Positions 25,934-36,573 are shown, numbered from the stretch's first letter. The stretch: 64,000 nucleotides of DNA from Nonomuraea rubra (GCF_014207985.1 NZ_JACHMI010000001.1:10523001-10587000); one strand, 5' to 3'. Translations and numbers: made by a program. The notes: a model not told the origin generated them from the sequence alone.

Positions 25934-26686
25934 TCAGGCCAGGTCGTACACGGCGCCGCTGCGGGCCAGCTCGACCGGGCCCGCGTAACCGCCGCCCGAG
26001 GCCTCCTCCAGCACGGTGGCCTGGTCGTTCCAGGGGACGAGGTGGGTGAGCACGAGCCTGCCCACGTCGGCCTTCGCCGCGTGCTCGGCCGCCTGGCGGC
26101 CGGTGAGGTGCAGGTCGGGAGGCAGGTCGGGGCCCTCCACGAACGACGCCTCGCACAGCAGCAGGTCGGTGCCCGCGGCCAGCTTGACCAGCTCGTTCGA
26201 CTCCCCGGTGTCACCCGAGTAGGCGACGCTCCTGCCGCCGTTGGCGACCCGGAACCCGTACGCCTCGACCGGGTGGTTGACCAGGCCGGCGGTGAGCGTG
26301 AACGGCCCGATCTCGTACGCGCCCGGCCGCAGCGCCACGAACTCGAAGGCCGTCTCCAGCCCGGGCTCCTCCGGCATGCCGTACGCGGCCGCCAGCCGGG
26401 CGGGCGCGCCGGCGGGCGCGTAGACCGGCACGGCGGGGTACGGCGCCGCGGGCCCGTACGTGCGCGCCACGTGGTAGCCGCAGATGTCGAGGCAATGATC
26501 GGCATGCAGGTGCGATAGGCAGATGGCGTCCACGTCGTACAGGCCGATGTGGCGTTGCAGCGCGCCCAGCGACCCGCTGCCGAGGTCGAGCAGCAGCCTG
26601 AACCCGTCGGCTTCGAGGAGGTAGCAGGATGCGGGGCTGTCGGGGCCGGGGTAGCTCCCGGAACAGCCGACGATGGTCACCTTCAT
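25934..26686 (-). CDS. MBL-fold metal-dependent hydrolase (RNase Z-like)
   Basis: A protein of 250 residues with the metallo-beta-lactamase metal motif HLHADH near 59-64, the later metal ligands in YSGDTGES and the final His in THLVPWND. This group neighbours murI in many actinobacteria; proposed roles include cyclic phosphodiesterase or RNase Z-like activity, none shown here. Its start overlaps the murI stop by four bases, so the two form an operon. Confidence 0.88.
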   Translation of the reverse strand: MKVTIVGCSGSYPGPDSPASCYLLEADGFRLLLDLGSGSLGALQRHIGLYDVDAICLSHLHADHCLDICGYHVARTYGPAAPYPAVPVYAPAGAPARLAAAYGMPEEPGLETAFEFVALRPGAYEIGPFTLTAGLVNHPVEAYGFRVANGGRSVAYSGDTGESNELVKLAAGTDLLLCEASFVEGPDLPPDLHLTGRQAAEHAAKADVGRLVLTHLVPWNDQATVLEEASGGGYAGPVELARSGAVYDLA

Positions 26687-27507
26687 GTGGGCCTCCCGTT
26701 ATAGGTAGTACCCCCCACTGGTGCGACTTCGACCACCTCGATCTCCGGGCCCAGGAACCGTCGCCCGAGCCGGGCGAAGAGCAGGGAGTCGCCGGTGGCG
26801 CGGAAGCGGTGCCGGGGGGTGGCCTCGCCTCCCGCCGCCAGATCGCGGTCGTGCAGGATCCGGTAGACGTCCTTGGCCGTCTCGTCGGCGCTGGAGATGA
26901 GCGTGACCCCTTCGCCGGCGACGTAGGAGATGGCGCCGGTGAGCAGCGGGTAGTGCGTGCAGCCGAGGATGAGCGTGTCGCACCCGGCGGCCCTGATGGG
27001 CTCCAGGTACTCGCGCACGACCTCGATGAGCTCGTCGCTCATCGTCTCCCCACGCTCGACGTACTCCACCAGGCGTGGGGCGGCCACGCCGGTGAGCAGG
27101 ACGTCGGGCGCCGCGGTGAAGGCGTCGTGATAGGCCATGGAGTCGATGGTGGCCCTGGTGGCGATCACGCCGACCCTGCCGTTGCGGGTGGCGCGCACCG
27201 CGCGCCTGGTGGCCGGCATGATCACTTCGACGACGGGGACGTCGTAACGTTCGCGGGCGTCGCGCAGCACGGCGGAGCTGGCGCTGTTGCACGCGATCAC
27301 GAGCATCTTGACGTCCTGCTCGACCAGGTGGTCCATGACCTCCAGGGCGTAGGCCCGCAGCTCCGCGAGGCGCTTGGGCCCGTACGGCTGGTGGGCCGTG
27401 TCGGCCACGTAGGTGATGGATTCCTGGGGCAGCTGATCGATGATCGCGCGGGCGACCGTCAGGCCGCCGACCCCGCTGTCGAAGATCCCAATACTCGCGT
27501 CCGGCAC
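26683..27507 (-). CDS. murI: Glutamate racemase
   Basis: A protein of 274 residues that makes D-glutamate for peptidoglycan. The N-terminal [14 protein letters not shown], the catalytic Cys pair in ACNSAS and LGCTHYPLL, and Asp10 are all present. It is cotranslated with the MBL-fold gene. Confidence 0.97.
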   Translation of the reverse strand: MPDASIGIFDSGVGGLTVARAIIDQLPQESITYVADTAHQPYGPKRLAELRAYALEVMDHLVEQDVKMLVIACNSASSAVLRDARERYDVPVVEVIMPATRRAVRATRNGRVGVIATRATIDSMAYHDAFTAAPDVLLTGVAAPRLVEYVERGETMSDELIEVVREYLEPIRAAGCDTLILGCTHYPLLTGAISYVAGEGVTLISSADETAKDVYRILHDRDLAAGGEATPRHRFRATGDSLLFARLGRRFLGPEIEVVEVAPVGGTTYNGRPT

Positions 27508-27625
27508 GCTCTAGAGGGTAGGCGACCTGCACGATCAACACTGCGTAAGAATGCTCACACTGCGACACGTGTGGCGGAGAACGATGTTGCCTTCCTCACA
27601 GAAGGCGCGCATTTAGCGCGATATT

Positions 27626-28417
27626 TCAGCCTCTTCCGACGCGGGCGAGCTGGCGTGACTGGGCGACGAGGCGGCCGGTGGAGTCGCGTACCTCGACCTC
27701 CTCGTCGAACCAGCCGTCGGAGACCAGCCGGCCGCTGCCGAGCAGCGTGAGCCAGCCGGGCGCGGGCAGGGCGCGCAGGTGCCAGGTGAGGTCCACGGTG
27801 GGCGCCCAGCCGCGCCCTCCGGCGGAGAACACCACGGGCGGCAGCGCGTCCACGGCCAGTGCGAGCACGTACGGGTCCGGGTCCTGGGGCTCGGCCATCC
27901 TGAAGTACGCCCGCGACTCCGGCCTGCCGGTGGGCTGCCCCTTCAGCCAGCCGATCGTGGGCGGGTCGAAGAGCAGGTCCATCTGGGCGTTCAGGGTCAT
28001 GCCCGACTCGGGCTTGGGGTCGGGGAGCTTGGCGCAGTCCTCGATCGGGGGCAGGGTGTGGGCCGCCTCGTCCTGGTAGACCGGCTCGACGTCCTGCAGC
28101 GTGGCCGTCGTGATCAGGCCCTCGATCTGTGCCACACCGTCCTGCACCAGCGTCGCCCTGGCGAACGCGGCCGTCCTGCCCGCCTTCAGCGGCTCGATCC
28201 TGACCTGCGCGGGCCCGGCGACCGGTGCTTTCAGGAACTGCGCCGTCTGGCTCACGGGATGTTCGAACGGCGAGGCGTCCACCGCCGCGCGCAGGATCAC
28301 GGCCATCAGGTAGCCGCCGTTGAGCGGGCCGCCGATCGCGTATCCAGGGTCGAGACACACGTCATAGGTGTTCTCGTCCACCCTGATCGCCTGCGTGGCC
28401 TCGTCGAACTTGGTCAT
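27626..28417 (-). CDS. Acyl-CoA thioesterase family protein (double hotdog, TesB-like)
   Basis: A protein of 263 residues with N-terminal GGPLNGGYLMAVILRA, which matches actinobacterial thioesterase family members, and a second hotdog unit after about 130. It would hydrolyse acyl-CoA, but the chain length is unknown. It is divergent from the PRC-barrel gene, with a palindrome (28437-28447) just upstream of its start. Confidence 0.82.
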   Translation of the reverse strand: MTKFDEATQAIRVDENTYDVCLDPGYAIGGPLNGGYLMAVILRAAVDASPFEHPVSQTAQFLKAPVAGPAQVRIEPLKAGRTAAFARATLVQDGVAQIEGLITTATLQDVEPVYQDEAAHTLPPIEDCAKLPDPKPESGMTLNAQMDLLFDPPTIGWLKGQPTGRPESRAYFRMAEPQDPDPYVLALAVDALPPVVFSAGGRGWAPTVDLTWHLRALPAPGWLTLLGSGRLVSDGWFDEEVEVRDSTGRLVAQSRQLARVGRG

Positions 28418-28436
28418 CCGCCCTGCCTCATCTCTG

Positions 28437-28447
28437 GAACTATGTTC
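28437..28447. promoter_or_regulatory. Palindrome upstream of the thioesterase gene
   Basis: GAAC-TAT-GTTC lies 20 bp before the thioesterase start and is followed by two TCTAGA sites. Sites of the form GAACxxGTTC are bound by several TetR-type lipid regulators such as KstR, but the spacer here is three bases. A regulatory role is a guess. Confidence 0.3.
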
Positions 28448-28519
28448 TAGACACTCTAGAGCATTCCTCCCTCAGCGCGCCTACCTGCGAAAACGTGATT
28501 CGGCTGACAACGTTTGATC

Positions 28520-28846
28520 ATGGCAAGTGTCACCGAACTCATCGGTCAGTCCGTTTGGGACTCCAACGGGGTGTGGGTCGGTTTCGTGGTGGACATCCGG
28601 GTGGTCAAGCACAAGGGCGAGCTCCAGCAGAGCCACACGGTCTACGGCCTCGTCGTCTCCAGCCGCCGGGCTCCGCTCCTGCTCGGCCTCACCCGTGATC
28701 GCCAGGGCCGATCGGCCTGGATCTCGCGATCCCTGGCGCGGGCGGTCTACGCCGGGTGCACGTTCGTGCCGTGGGAGCACGTCACGGACTACGGAGACGG
28801 GGAGGTCCACATCGATGTCCTGAGAAAAGAGCTGAACCGCGTCTAA
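28520..28846 (+). CDS. PRC-barrel-like small protein
   Basis: A protein of 108 residues with a beta-rich N-terminal half (VTELIGQSVWDSNGVWVGFVVD, shown here only to indicate the PRC-type 'G..V.d..G..vG.V.di' pattern) and a C-terminal helix. PRC-barrel proteins bind proteins or RNA. ATG 28520 is the start. It sits just before the large DUF3352 gene but with its own promoter-length gap (85 bp). Confidence 0.65.
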   Translation: MASVTELIGQSVWDSNGVWVGFVVDIRVVKHKGELQQSHTVYGLVVSSRRAPLLLGLTRDRQGRSAWISRSLARAVYAGCTFVPWEHVTDYGDGEVHIDVLRKELNRV

Positions 28847-28931
28847 TTCCAACTTCAGCACATTGCAAGCGCCCGTCTAGCAACATCAGCTACTTTCTCT
28901 GTGGTCAAAAGTCCACTTTGTGAGTTGAGTG

Positions 28932-30821
28932 ATGTCTGCGAACAATCCCCCCTATGGCCAGGATCCCGACCGGACCACGGCGTACAACTGGAACCAGGGG
29001 CAGCCGGAGCAGCAGCCGACGGCTCAGTATCCGGGCCCGCCCTACCCGCCGCAGCAGCCGTACCAGCAGCAGCAGTACGGCCAGCAGCCGCAGTACGACG
29101 CTCAAGGTCAGGGTGCCTACGGCCAGCAGGCGTCCTACGGCCAGCAGCCCGACTACGGCTCCCAGTACGGCCAGCAGCAGCCCTCCTACGGCGGCGCGCC
29201 CCAGTACGGCGGCCAGCAGCCCCAGCAGGGCTGGCAGCAGGACCAGGGCTGGCAACAGCAGCAACCGCAGCAGGGCTGGCAGCAGGAGCAGGTCGGCTCG
29301 CAGCAGGGCTGGCAGCAGCAGGGCCAGTACGCCCAGGGTGGCTGGCAGCACCAGGGCCCCGACGGCTTCGGCCAGGAGCCGCCGAAGAAGGGCCGCAAGA
29401 GCTGGATCATCGCCGTCGCGGCGGCACTCGCCGTGATCCTGCTCGGCGGCGGCGCGGTCTGGGCCGTGGGGGCCTTCGGCGGCGGCGGCACCCAGCCGAA
29501 CGACGTGCTGCCCGCCAACTCGATCGCCTACGCCCGCCTCGACCTCGACCCGGCCGCGAACCAGAAGCTGGCACTGTTCCAGCTCGCCAGGAAGTTCACG
29601 GTCACCAAGGACTCCTTCTCCGGCGAGGACCCGCGCAAGGCGCTGTTCGACCTGATCAACGAGCAGGACTCCGACAGCAAGCTCGACTTCGCCAAGGACG
29701 TCGACCCGTGGCTGGGCAGCCGCGTCGGCTTCGCCGCCGTCCCCTCCGGCAAGGAGGAGCCCGACTTCGCGGTGGCCGTCCAGGTCAAGGACCAGGAGCT
29801 GGCCAAGGCCGGCATCGCCAAGCTCATGGAGGGCGACAAGTACGGCCTGGCCTTCCGCGAGGACTACGCGCTGCTGAGCTCCACCCAGGCCCTGGCCGAC
29901 AAGTACGCCCAGGGTGAGGGCAGCCTGTCCGACAACGCCGAGTTCAGCGAGGACATGGGCGCGGTCGGCGAGCAGGGCGTGCTGTCCTTCTGGGCCGACA
30001 TGGGCGGCCTGATCGAGCTGGCCAAGAAGGAGATCCCGGCCGAGCAGCAGGCGGCCGTCGAGCAGGCCAAGGACGCCAGGTTCGCCGGCGCCCTGCGCTT
30101 CGACAGCGCCTACGTCGAGCTCGCCGGCATCGTGCGCGGCGCCAAGGGCCTGACCCCGCAGGGCGACCTGCCCAAGGCCGACCTCGCCACCCTGCCCGCC
30201 TCCACGGCCGGCGCGCTGTCGTTCTCCGGCCTCGACCAGGCGATCACCAAGCAGTGGGCCGAGATCGAGAAGCAGGCCACGGCGGCCGGCGGCACCCAGA
30301 TCCGCCAGCTGCTGCAGCAGGCCGAGACCCAGTTCGGCCTGCAGCTGCCCGCCGACCTGGCCACGGTCTTCGGCAAGAACTTCACGGTCGCCGTCGACAG
30401 CGAGGGCCTGGACGGCGACCAGGTCAAGGGCGGCGTGCGCGTGACGACCGACGACCCGGCCAAGGTGCAGGCGGTCCTCGACAAGGTGCAGGCGGCGCTC
30501 ACGCAGAACGGCGGGACCGCCCCGCAGATCGCCAAGGCCACCGGTGACGGCGTCTTCACCGCGGCGACGACCGACGAGTACGCCAAGAAGCTCGCCGAGG
30601 AGGGCACGCTCGGCGACTCCGAGACGTTCCAGACCGCGATCCCCAACGCGGCCGACGTGAACTACGCGCTCTTCGTGGACCTGGACAAGGTCGAGAAGCT
30701 CTACCTGGCCTCCATGGAGGGCGACGACAAGGCCAACGCCCAGGTGCTGCGCGCCGTGGGGCTGAGCGGCACGCAGACCGACACCGAGGCGACGTTCTCG
30801 CTGCGGCTGCTGTTCAACTGA
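28932..30821 (+). CDS. DUF3352 membrane protein with Gln/Tyr/Gly-rich N-terminal domain
   Basis: A protein of 629 residues. Residues about 1-150 are a low-complexity domain of YGQQ, QGWQQ and PQY repeats; a basic stop-transfer (PPKKGRKSW) and one TM helix (about 158-178) follow, then a large extracytoplasmic DUF3352 domain (about 195-629). The cytosolic domain resembles prion-like low-complexity sequence. The DUF3352 function is not established. ATG 28932 is preferred to GTG 28929. Terminated by a strong hairpin. Confidence 0.82.
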   Translation: MSANNPPYGQDPDRTTAYNWNQGQPEQQPTAQYPGPPYPPQQPYQQQQYGQQPQYDAQGQGAYGQQASYGQQPDYGSQYGQQQPSYGGAPQYGGQQPQQGWQQDQGWQQQQPQQGWQQEQVGSQQGWQQQGQYAQGGWQHQGPDGFGQEPPKKGRKSWIIAVAAALAVILLGGGAVWAVGAFGGGGTQPNDVLPANSIAYARLDLDPAANQKLALFQLARKFTVTKDSFSGEDPRKALFDLINEQDSDSKLDFAKDVDPWLGSRVGFAAVPSGKEEPDFAVAVQVKDQELAKAGIAKLMEGDKYGLAFREDYALLSSTQALADKYAQGEGSLSDNAEFSEDMGAVGEQGVLSFWADMGGLIELAKKEIPAEQQAAVEQAKDARFAGALRFDSAYVELAGIVRGAKGLTPQGDLPKADLATLPASTAGALSFSGLDQAITKQWAEIEKQATAAGGTQIRQLLQQAETQFGLQLPADLATVFGKNFTVAVDSEGLDGDQVKGGVRVTTDDPAKVQAVLDKVQAALTQNGGTAPQIAKATGDGVFTAATTDEYAKKLAEEGTLGDSETFQTAIPNAADVNYALFVDLDKVEKLYLASMEGDDKANAQVLRAVGLSGTQTDTEATFSLRLLFN

Positions 30822-30833
30822 GGGCGATAGAAC

Positions 30834-30871
30834 GGAAGGGCGGCCGGTCGACGAGGACCGGCCGCCCTTCC
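30834..30871. terminator. Bidirectional terminator between DUF3352 gene and cysM
   Basis: A perfect 16-bp stem (GGAAGGGCGGCCGGTC with its complement) closes a six-base loop GACGAG between two convergent genes. TTCTT follows on the plus strand. Confidence 0.9.
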
Positions 30872-30896
30872 TTCTTGTCCCGCCAGTCTTGTCCCG

Positions 30897-32118
<1,222 letters not shown>

Positions 32119-32150
32119 CGCGGTCAGTCTCCTCAGGTCAGGTCGTCGTC

Positions 32151-32173
32151 CCATCGGCATGCAACGCCGATGG
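32151..32173. other. Hairpin in the mec-cysO spacer
   Basis: CCATCGGC and GCCGATGG form a perfect 8-bp stem with a seven-base loop in the 141-bp leader of cysO (minus strand). It could attenuate transcription or process the mRNA so cysO-cysM is made at a different level from mec. No known riboswitch recognised. Confidence 0.5.
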
Positions 32174-32259
32174 CTGGATGCGGATTCCGAGTCACGGACA
32201 GTCGTAGACGACGACAGCAGGAGTGTGCGCAAAGAGGAAGCTCTGCACCGGCCTGACCA

Positions 32260-32661
32260 TCATGGGAGAAACCTTACCTCTTCCTCCGTGACGACACCCT
32301 CGAGGATGCGGTAGGAGCGGAACTCCACCTCGTGCTCGTCCCTGGTGGAGACCAGGACGTAGTGGGCGCCGGGCTCGGAGGCATAGGAGATGTCGGTGCG
32401 CGACGGGTACGCCTCGGTGGCGGTGTGGGAGTGGTAGATCACGACCGGCTCCTCGTCCAGGTCGTCCATCTCCCGCCACACCCGGAACTGCTCCATGGAG
32501 TCGAAGCGGTAGAAGGTCGGGGAACGCTCGGCGTTCTCCATGGGGATGAACCGCTCGGGCACGCCGTTCTTCCCCGCGATCACGCCGCACGCCTCGTCCG
32601 GGTGATCGGCCCGCGCATGGGCGACGATCTTGTCCACCAGTTCCTGCGAGATCGACAGCAT
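32260..32661 (-). CDS. mec: JAMM-type metalloprotease Mec
   Basis: A protein of 133 residues with the full JAMM set: Glu23 (DEACG), His77-Ser-His79, Ser87 and Asp90. Mec removes the newly made cysteine from CysO so that it can be reused. It is in the conserved mec-cysO-cysM order. Confidence 0.94.
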   Translation of the reverse strand: MLSISQELVDKIVAHARADHPDEACGVIAGKNGVPERFIPMENAERSPTFYRFDSMEQFRVWREMDDLDEEPVVIYHSHTATEAYPSRTDISYASEPGAHYVLVSTRDEHEVEFRSYRILEGVVTEEEVRFLP

Positions 32662-32670
32662 GCCCGGAAA

Positions 32671-33195
32671 TTACCAGAGCGCCCGGACCAGGCTGTCCTG
32701 GAGGTAGGTCAACCAGTCGTAGGTGACGTAGGCCGGGTAACGGGGGTCGTCCTCGGACATCGTCGCGATCTCGTCGTGCACCTCTTCGGTCACGTCGAGC
32801 TTGGTGCCGAGCGTCAGGCGCAGGTCGTTGAGCGAGCGCAGCCACGCCTGCGCCTCCTCCGGCGACAGCTCGAACCGCCCCGACCGCGCGGTCTCGTGCA
32901 CGGTCTGCGCGTCGGCCCGCTTGCCGTCGCGCAGCGTGGCCTCGGTGTAGCGGCGGAACTCCACCGACTCCTTCTCGTCCTCGTACGCCGACGGGAACAG
33001 CCTGGCCAGCACCGGATCCGACGGCGCCGCCCCGTCACCGATGCCCAGCGCCCGCTCCAGCGGGTCGTCGCTGGTCTGCCCGGGCGAGACGATGCCCAGC
33101 ATCATGGAGACGAGCGAGCGCAGCAGCGAGACCTCGGCGGCCTCGAACTCCGCCACGACGCTGCCGTTTCTCCCCCGCGAGAACCCCGAACTCAC
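32671..33195 (-). CDS. DUF2017 family protein
   Basis: A helical protein of 174 residues (AAEVSLLRSLVSMMLGIV, ending TYDWLTYLQDSLVRAL) that always sits between clpS and mec in actinobacteria. Function unknown. GTG 33195 is chosen because GAGG lies eight bases upstream; it begins 28 bases after the clpS stop. Confidence 0.85.
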   Translation of the reverse strand: MSSGFSRGRNGSVVAEFEAAEVSLLRSLVSMMLGIVSPGQTSDDPLERALGIGDGAAPSDPVLARLFPSAYEDEKESVEFRRYTEATLRDGKRADAQTVHETARSGRFELSPEEAQAWLRSLNDLRLTLGTKLDVTEEVHDEIATMSEDDPRYPAYVTYDWLTYLQDSLVRALW

Positions 33196-33223
33196 CGATG
33201 CCGCCTCACTGACCTCGAAAGAT

Positions 33224-33517
33224 TCACTTGACCGAGTCCGGCTGGAGCGTCGCCCACAGGCCGTAGGAGTGGAGAATCTGCACATCTCTTTCCATCTCCT
33301 CGCGCGTGCCACTGGACACGACAGCCTTGCCCTTCTGGTGCACGTCCAGCATCAGTTTCTCGGCCTTCTCCCGGCTGTAGCCGAAGACCGTTTGGAAGAC
33401 ATAGGTCACGTAGGACATGAGGTTGACCGGGTCATTCCAGACGATGGTCACCCATGGCAGATCGGGCCGGACGTCCGATGACGGACGCTCGACGGCGATT
33501 GGAGCGGTGCTACCCAC
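33224..33517 (-). CDS. clpS: ATP-dependent Clp protease adaptor ClpS
   Basis: A protein of 97 residues. [20 protein letters not shown] and the HQKGKAVV motif bind N-degron peptides and hand them to ClpA/ClpC. Start is GTG 33517 with GGGGA upstream. It is divergent from pncB. Confidence 0.95.
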   Translation of the reverse strand: MGSTAPIAVERPSSDVRPDLPWVTIVWNDPVNLMSYVTYVFQTVFGYSREKAEKLMLDVHQKGKAVVSSGTREEMERDVQILHSYGLWATLQPDSVK

Positions 33518-33563
33518 ATCCCCGAGTCTGCCCTATCTGGGCCGTAGTCTTCGAGTCGTGACA

Positions 33564-34847
33564 ATGACCATGAGCACTGCGTTGCTCACAGATCACTATG
33601 AGCTGACGATGCTGCAGGCCGCCCTGCGCAGCGGTGCGGCGCACCGGCGCGCGGTCTTCGAGGTGTTCGCCCGCCACCTGCCAGGAGGCCGCCGCTACGG
33701 AGTCGTCGCCGGTACCGGACGTGTCCTGGACGAGCTCGAACGCTTCCGTTTCGGTGACGATGAACTCACCTATCTGCGCGAACACGGGGTCGTGGACGAG
33801 GCCACTCTGGCGTTTCTGGCCGATTACCGATTCTCCGGGAACATCTACGGCTACCGCGAGGGCGACCTCTACTTCCCCGCCTCCCCGATCATGGTGGTGG
33901 AGGGCACGTTCGCCGAGGCCGTGCTGCTGGAGACGGTCGCGCTGTCCATCCTGAACCACGACTGCGCGATCGCCTCCGCCGCCTCCCGCATGACGAACGC
34001 CGCCGGCAAGCGCCCGCTCATCGAGATGGGCTCGCGCCGCACGCACGAGGCCGCCGCGGTGGCCGCCGCCAGGGCCGCGTACCTCGCCGGGTTCGCCTCC
34101 ACCTCCAACCTGATGGCCGGCCGCATGTACGGGGTCCCCACGGCCGGTACGGCGGCGCACGCCTTCACGCTGCTGCACGACTCGGAGCGGGCGGCGTTCG
34201 AGGCCCAGATCGCCTCGCTGGGGCCGGAGACCACGCTGCTGGTGGACACCTACGACGTGCCCGCCGCCGTACGCACGGCCGTGGAGCTGGCCGGCACCAA
34301 GCTGGGCGCGGTCCGCATCGACTCCGGCGACCTGGCCGCGGCGGCCCAGGAGGTGCGCGAGCAGCTCGACGCGCTCGGCGCCTTCGACACCCGCATCCTG
34401 GTCACCTCCGACCTCGACGAGTACGCCATCGCCGCGCTCGCCGCCGCCCCCGTGGACGGCTACGGCGTCGGCACCTCCCTGGTGACCGGCTCGGGCGTGC
34501 CGACGGCGGCCCTGGTGTACAAGCTGGTGGCGCGGGAGACGGCCACCGGCAAGCTGGAGGCCGTGGCCAAGCGCTCGGTGGGCAAGCCGTCGCGCGGGGG
34601 CCGCAAGGAGGCGTACCGGCTGCTCGACGACCAGGGCCACGCCGAGACCGAGCTGATCACCACCGGCGGCCTCGTCCCCGAGGGCGGCATCCCCCTGCTG
34701 CACGAGCTGGTCCGCGACGGCCAGGTCGTCGGCCGCGAGCCCCTGTCCGCCGCCCGCGACCGCCACGCCGCCGCCGTCGCCACCCTCCCCCAGGAGGCCC
34801 TCCACCTCGGCCGCGGGTACGCGGCGATCCCCACCGAATTCTCCTGA
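33564..34847 (+). CDS. pncB: Nicotinate phosphoribosyltransferase
   Basis: About 427 residues. ALLTDHYELTMLQAAL, SRRTHEAAAVAAARAAYLAG and RIDSGDL are hallmark stretches of the enzyme that makes nicotinate mononucleotide for NAD salvage. Starts at GTG 33558, ATG 33564 and ATG 33570 are close together, none with a strong ribosome site. It precedes pncA, which supplies its substrate. Confidence 0.95.
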   Translation: MTMSTALLTDHYELTMLQAALRSGAAHRRAVFEVFARHLPGGRRYGVVAGTGRVLDELERFRFGDDELTYLREHGVVDEATLAFLADYRFSGNIYGYREGDLYFPASPIMVVEGTFAEAVLLETVALSILNHDCAIASAASRMTNAAGKRPLIEMGSRRTHEAAAVAAARAAYLAGFASTSNLMAGRMYGVPTAGTAAHAFTLLHDSERAAFEAQIASLGPETTLLVDTYDVPAAVRTAVELAGTKLGAVRIDSGDLAAAAQEVREQLDALGAFDTRILVTSDLDEYAIAALAAAPVDGYGVGTSLVTGSGVPTAALVYKLVARETATGKLEAVAKRSVGKPSRGGRKEAYRLLDDQGHAETELITTGGLVPEGGIPLLHELVRDGQVVGREPLSAARDRHAAAVATLPQEALHLGRGYAAIPTEFS

Positions 34848-34862
34848 CGTATCGTGCTACGT

Positions 34863-35432
34863 ATGGGCACCGCGTTGATCATCGTCGATGTGCAGAACGA
34901 CTTCTGCGAGGGCGGCAGCCTGGCCGTGGCCGGGGGCTCGGAGGTGGCCGCGGGCATCACCCGCCACGTGGCCGACCACGGCTACGACCACGTCGTGGCG
35001 ACCCGCGACTACCACATCTCCCCCGGCAGTCATTTCGCCGAAACCCCCGACTACGTCTCCACCTGGCCCGCCCACTGCGTCGCCGGCACGCCGGGGGCCG
35101 ACTTCCACCCGTCGTTCGACGTGTCCGGGGTGGAGGAGGTCTTCAGCAAGGGGGCGTACGAGGCGGCGTACAGCGGCTTCGAGGGCACGTCGGGCGACGG
35201 GGTGCCGCTGGCCGACTGGCTGCGGGAGCGCGGGGTGCGCGAGGTCGACGTGGTGGGCATCGCCACCGACCACTGCGTGCGGGCCACGGCCCTCGACGCG
35301 GTCAAGCACGGCCTGGCGGTGCGGGTGCTGCTTGACCTGACGGCCGGTGTCGCGCCGACGACCACGGAGGCGGCGATCGCGGAGCTGCGCGAGGCAGGCG
35401 CCACCCTGCGGGGAGCGCCTGCCCTGGGCTGA
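34863..35432 (+). CDS. pncA: Nicotinamidase/isochorismatase family
   Basis: A protein of 189 residues with the complete triad Asp9, Lys96, Cys138 (VDVQNDF, FSKGAY, ATDHCV) and metal ligands Asp49, His51, His57. It converts nicotinamide to nicotinate for PncB. ATG 34863 is preferred over GTG 34854. Confidence 0.95.
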   Translation: MGTALIIVDVQNDFCEGGSLAVAGGSEVAAGITRHVADHGYDHVVATRDYHISPGSHFAETPDYVSTWPAHCVAGTPGADFHPSFDVSGVEEVFSKGAYEAAYSGFEGTSGDGVPLADWLRERGVREVDVVGIATDHCVRATALDAVKHGLAVRVLLDLTAGVAPTTTEAAIAELREAGATLRGAPALG

Positions 35433-35500
35433 GCCGGGCGATCACGAAGCGTATGCACTGGGCAACGCTCAGGTCATGTGATATCGAAGAGGGCGAACCC

Positions 35501-35537
35501 ACTCCGAAGGCGGAGTAACACGGAGAGTGACCACTCT
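35501..35537 (+). other. Two consecutive short hairpins in a leader
   Basis: ACTCCG-AAGG-CGGAGT (35501-35516) and AGAGTG-AC-CACTCT (35524-35537) lie 24-60 bp before the next start. They may stabilise the leader or regulate translation; the second could also be a binding site. No named RNA class. Confidence 0.4.
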
Positions 35538-35560
35538 TCCATTCCACCGGGAGGTTCCTC

Positions 35561-36112
35561 ATGCTGCCCCTCTCCCTCGGCATGGCCTGGCTTCTTCTCG
35601 CCCCCCTCTGCCTGTGGCTGCTCATCAGGGGGAGCAACACCGAGCGCGCGGGCGCGATCCTGACGTTAGCCCTGCTGGAGGCCGGGACGATCGCGATGAA
35701 CGCCGTCCTCCACCCCGCCATCCCCGCCCGGTCCGCCGCCGCCCACACCCTGCCGTCCCCGCCGTCCCCGCCGGCCCGCACCGCCCCGATGCCGGCCTCC
35801 TGTGACGAGCGGGCCCAGGTGCCCCGCACCGCCCAGCCCAAGCCCGGCGGGGAGCTGCTGCTGACCTGGCCGGCGACGCCGCGCGAGTGCGCCCGCGCCG
35901 AGGTCACGCTCCTGGCCAGGGACAGGAAGATGCTCATCTGGCTGCGCACGACCGGGCGCACCGGGGAGCACGAGGCCCGGGGTGGCGTGCTCACGCTGCC
36001 CGTCCGCGTCAAGGACGGCACGGCGTCGGTGCGGGTCCCGTTACACGGCGAGCCCCGGTACGCACCGGCGGACGGCCGCAGCGGCCGCCGCATCCCGGGA
36101 CCGGCCGCTTGA
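35561..36112 (+). CDS. Small membrane/extracytoplasmic protein
   Basis: A protein of 183 residues: two N-terminal hydrophobic helices (5-22, 30-50), a Pro/Ala-rich linker, and a beta-rich domain with a possible disulfide between Cys in ASCDER and RECARAE. ATG 35561 has GGGAGG eight bases upstream. Family not recognised. It converges on the STAS gene. Confidence 0.7.
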   Translation: MLPLSLGMAWLLLAPLCLWLLIRGSNTERAGAILTLALLEAGTIAMNAVLHPAIPARSAAAHTLPSPPSPPARTAPMPASCDERAQVPRTAQPKPGGELLLTWPATPRECARAEVTLLARDRKMLIWLRTTGRTGEHEARGGVLTLPVRVKDGTASVRVPLHGEPRYAPADGRSGRRIPGPAA

Positions 36113-36121
36113 GAGGGGAGT

Positions 36122-36499
36122 TCAGGGATGGGCGATGGCCAGCCGCAGCGCGTCGTCGAACACGGCGAACACCTCGAACGCGTGCCGCAACCCGGTGATC
36201 GACAACACCCGGGCCATCACCCCCTGAACTCCTCCCAGCAGCAGCCTCGTCCCCCTCGACTCGCACCGCTGCATGATGTCGACCAGCTCGTTCATCCCCA
36301 TGGAGTCGCAGAACGAGACTTCGCCGAGATCCAGGATCAGGAAGGATTTGGGGGGCAGCTCCCAGATGCGCTGCAGGTGTTCCCGGAGGATCGGCAGCGC
36401 GTTCACGTCGAGCTCGCCCTCGAGCCTGATGATGATGGCGTTTCGAGAGAGGCCGGAAGTGACGGCGAGCGTCGATTTTCCGGTGGCCTCAGACGACAT
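36122..36499 (-). CDS. STAS-domain anti-sigma factor antagonist
   Basis: A protein of 125 residues. LEGELDVNALPILREHL and LDLGEVSFCDSMGMNELV form an SpoIIAA/BldG-type STAS domain with phospho-Ser66. Such proteins release a sigma factor by binding its anti-sigma kinase when unphosphorylated. No kinase or sigma factor is adjacent. ATG 36499 has AAGGA upstream. Confidence 0.9.
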   Translation of the reverse strand: MSSEATGKSTLAVTSGLSRNAIIIRLEGELDVNALPILREHLQRIWELPPKSFLILDLGEVSFCDSMGMNELVDIMQRCESRGTRLLLGGVQGVMARVLSITGLRHAFEVFAVFDDALRLAIAHP

Positions 36500-36573
36500 G
36501 GGCAAAGTCCTTCTGCATATCCGCAAGACAGCCAAGAGAGGTTGTTGCCGCTTCCGTCGAGCTTCTAACAGAA

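Noticed and set aside
21415..28496. An identical 15-mer TACCTGCGAAAACGT at 21415-21429 and 28482-28496.
   Set aside because: A 15-base match is expected to occur once or twice by chance in 64 kb, and the two positions share no gene type.
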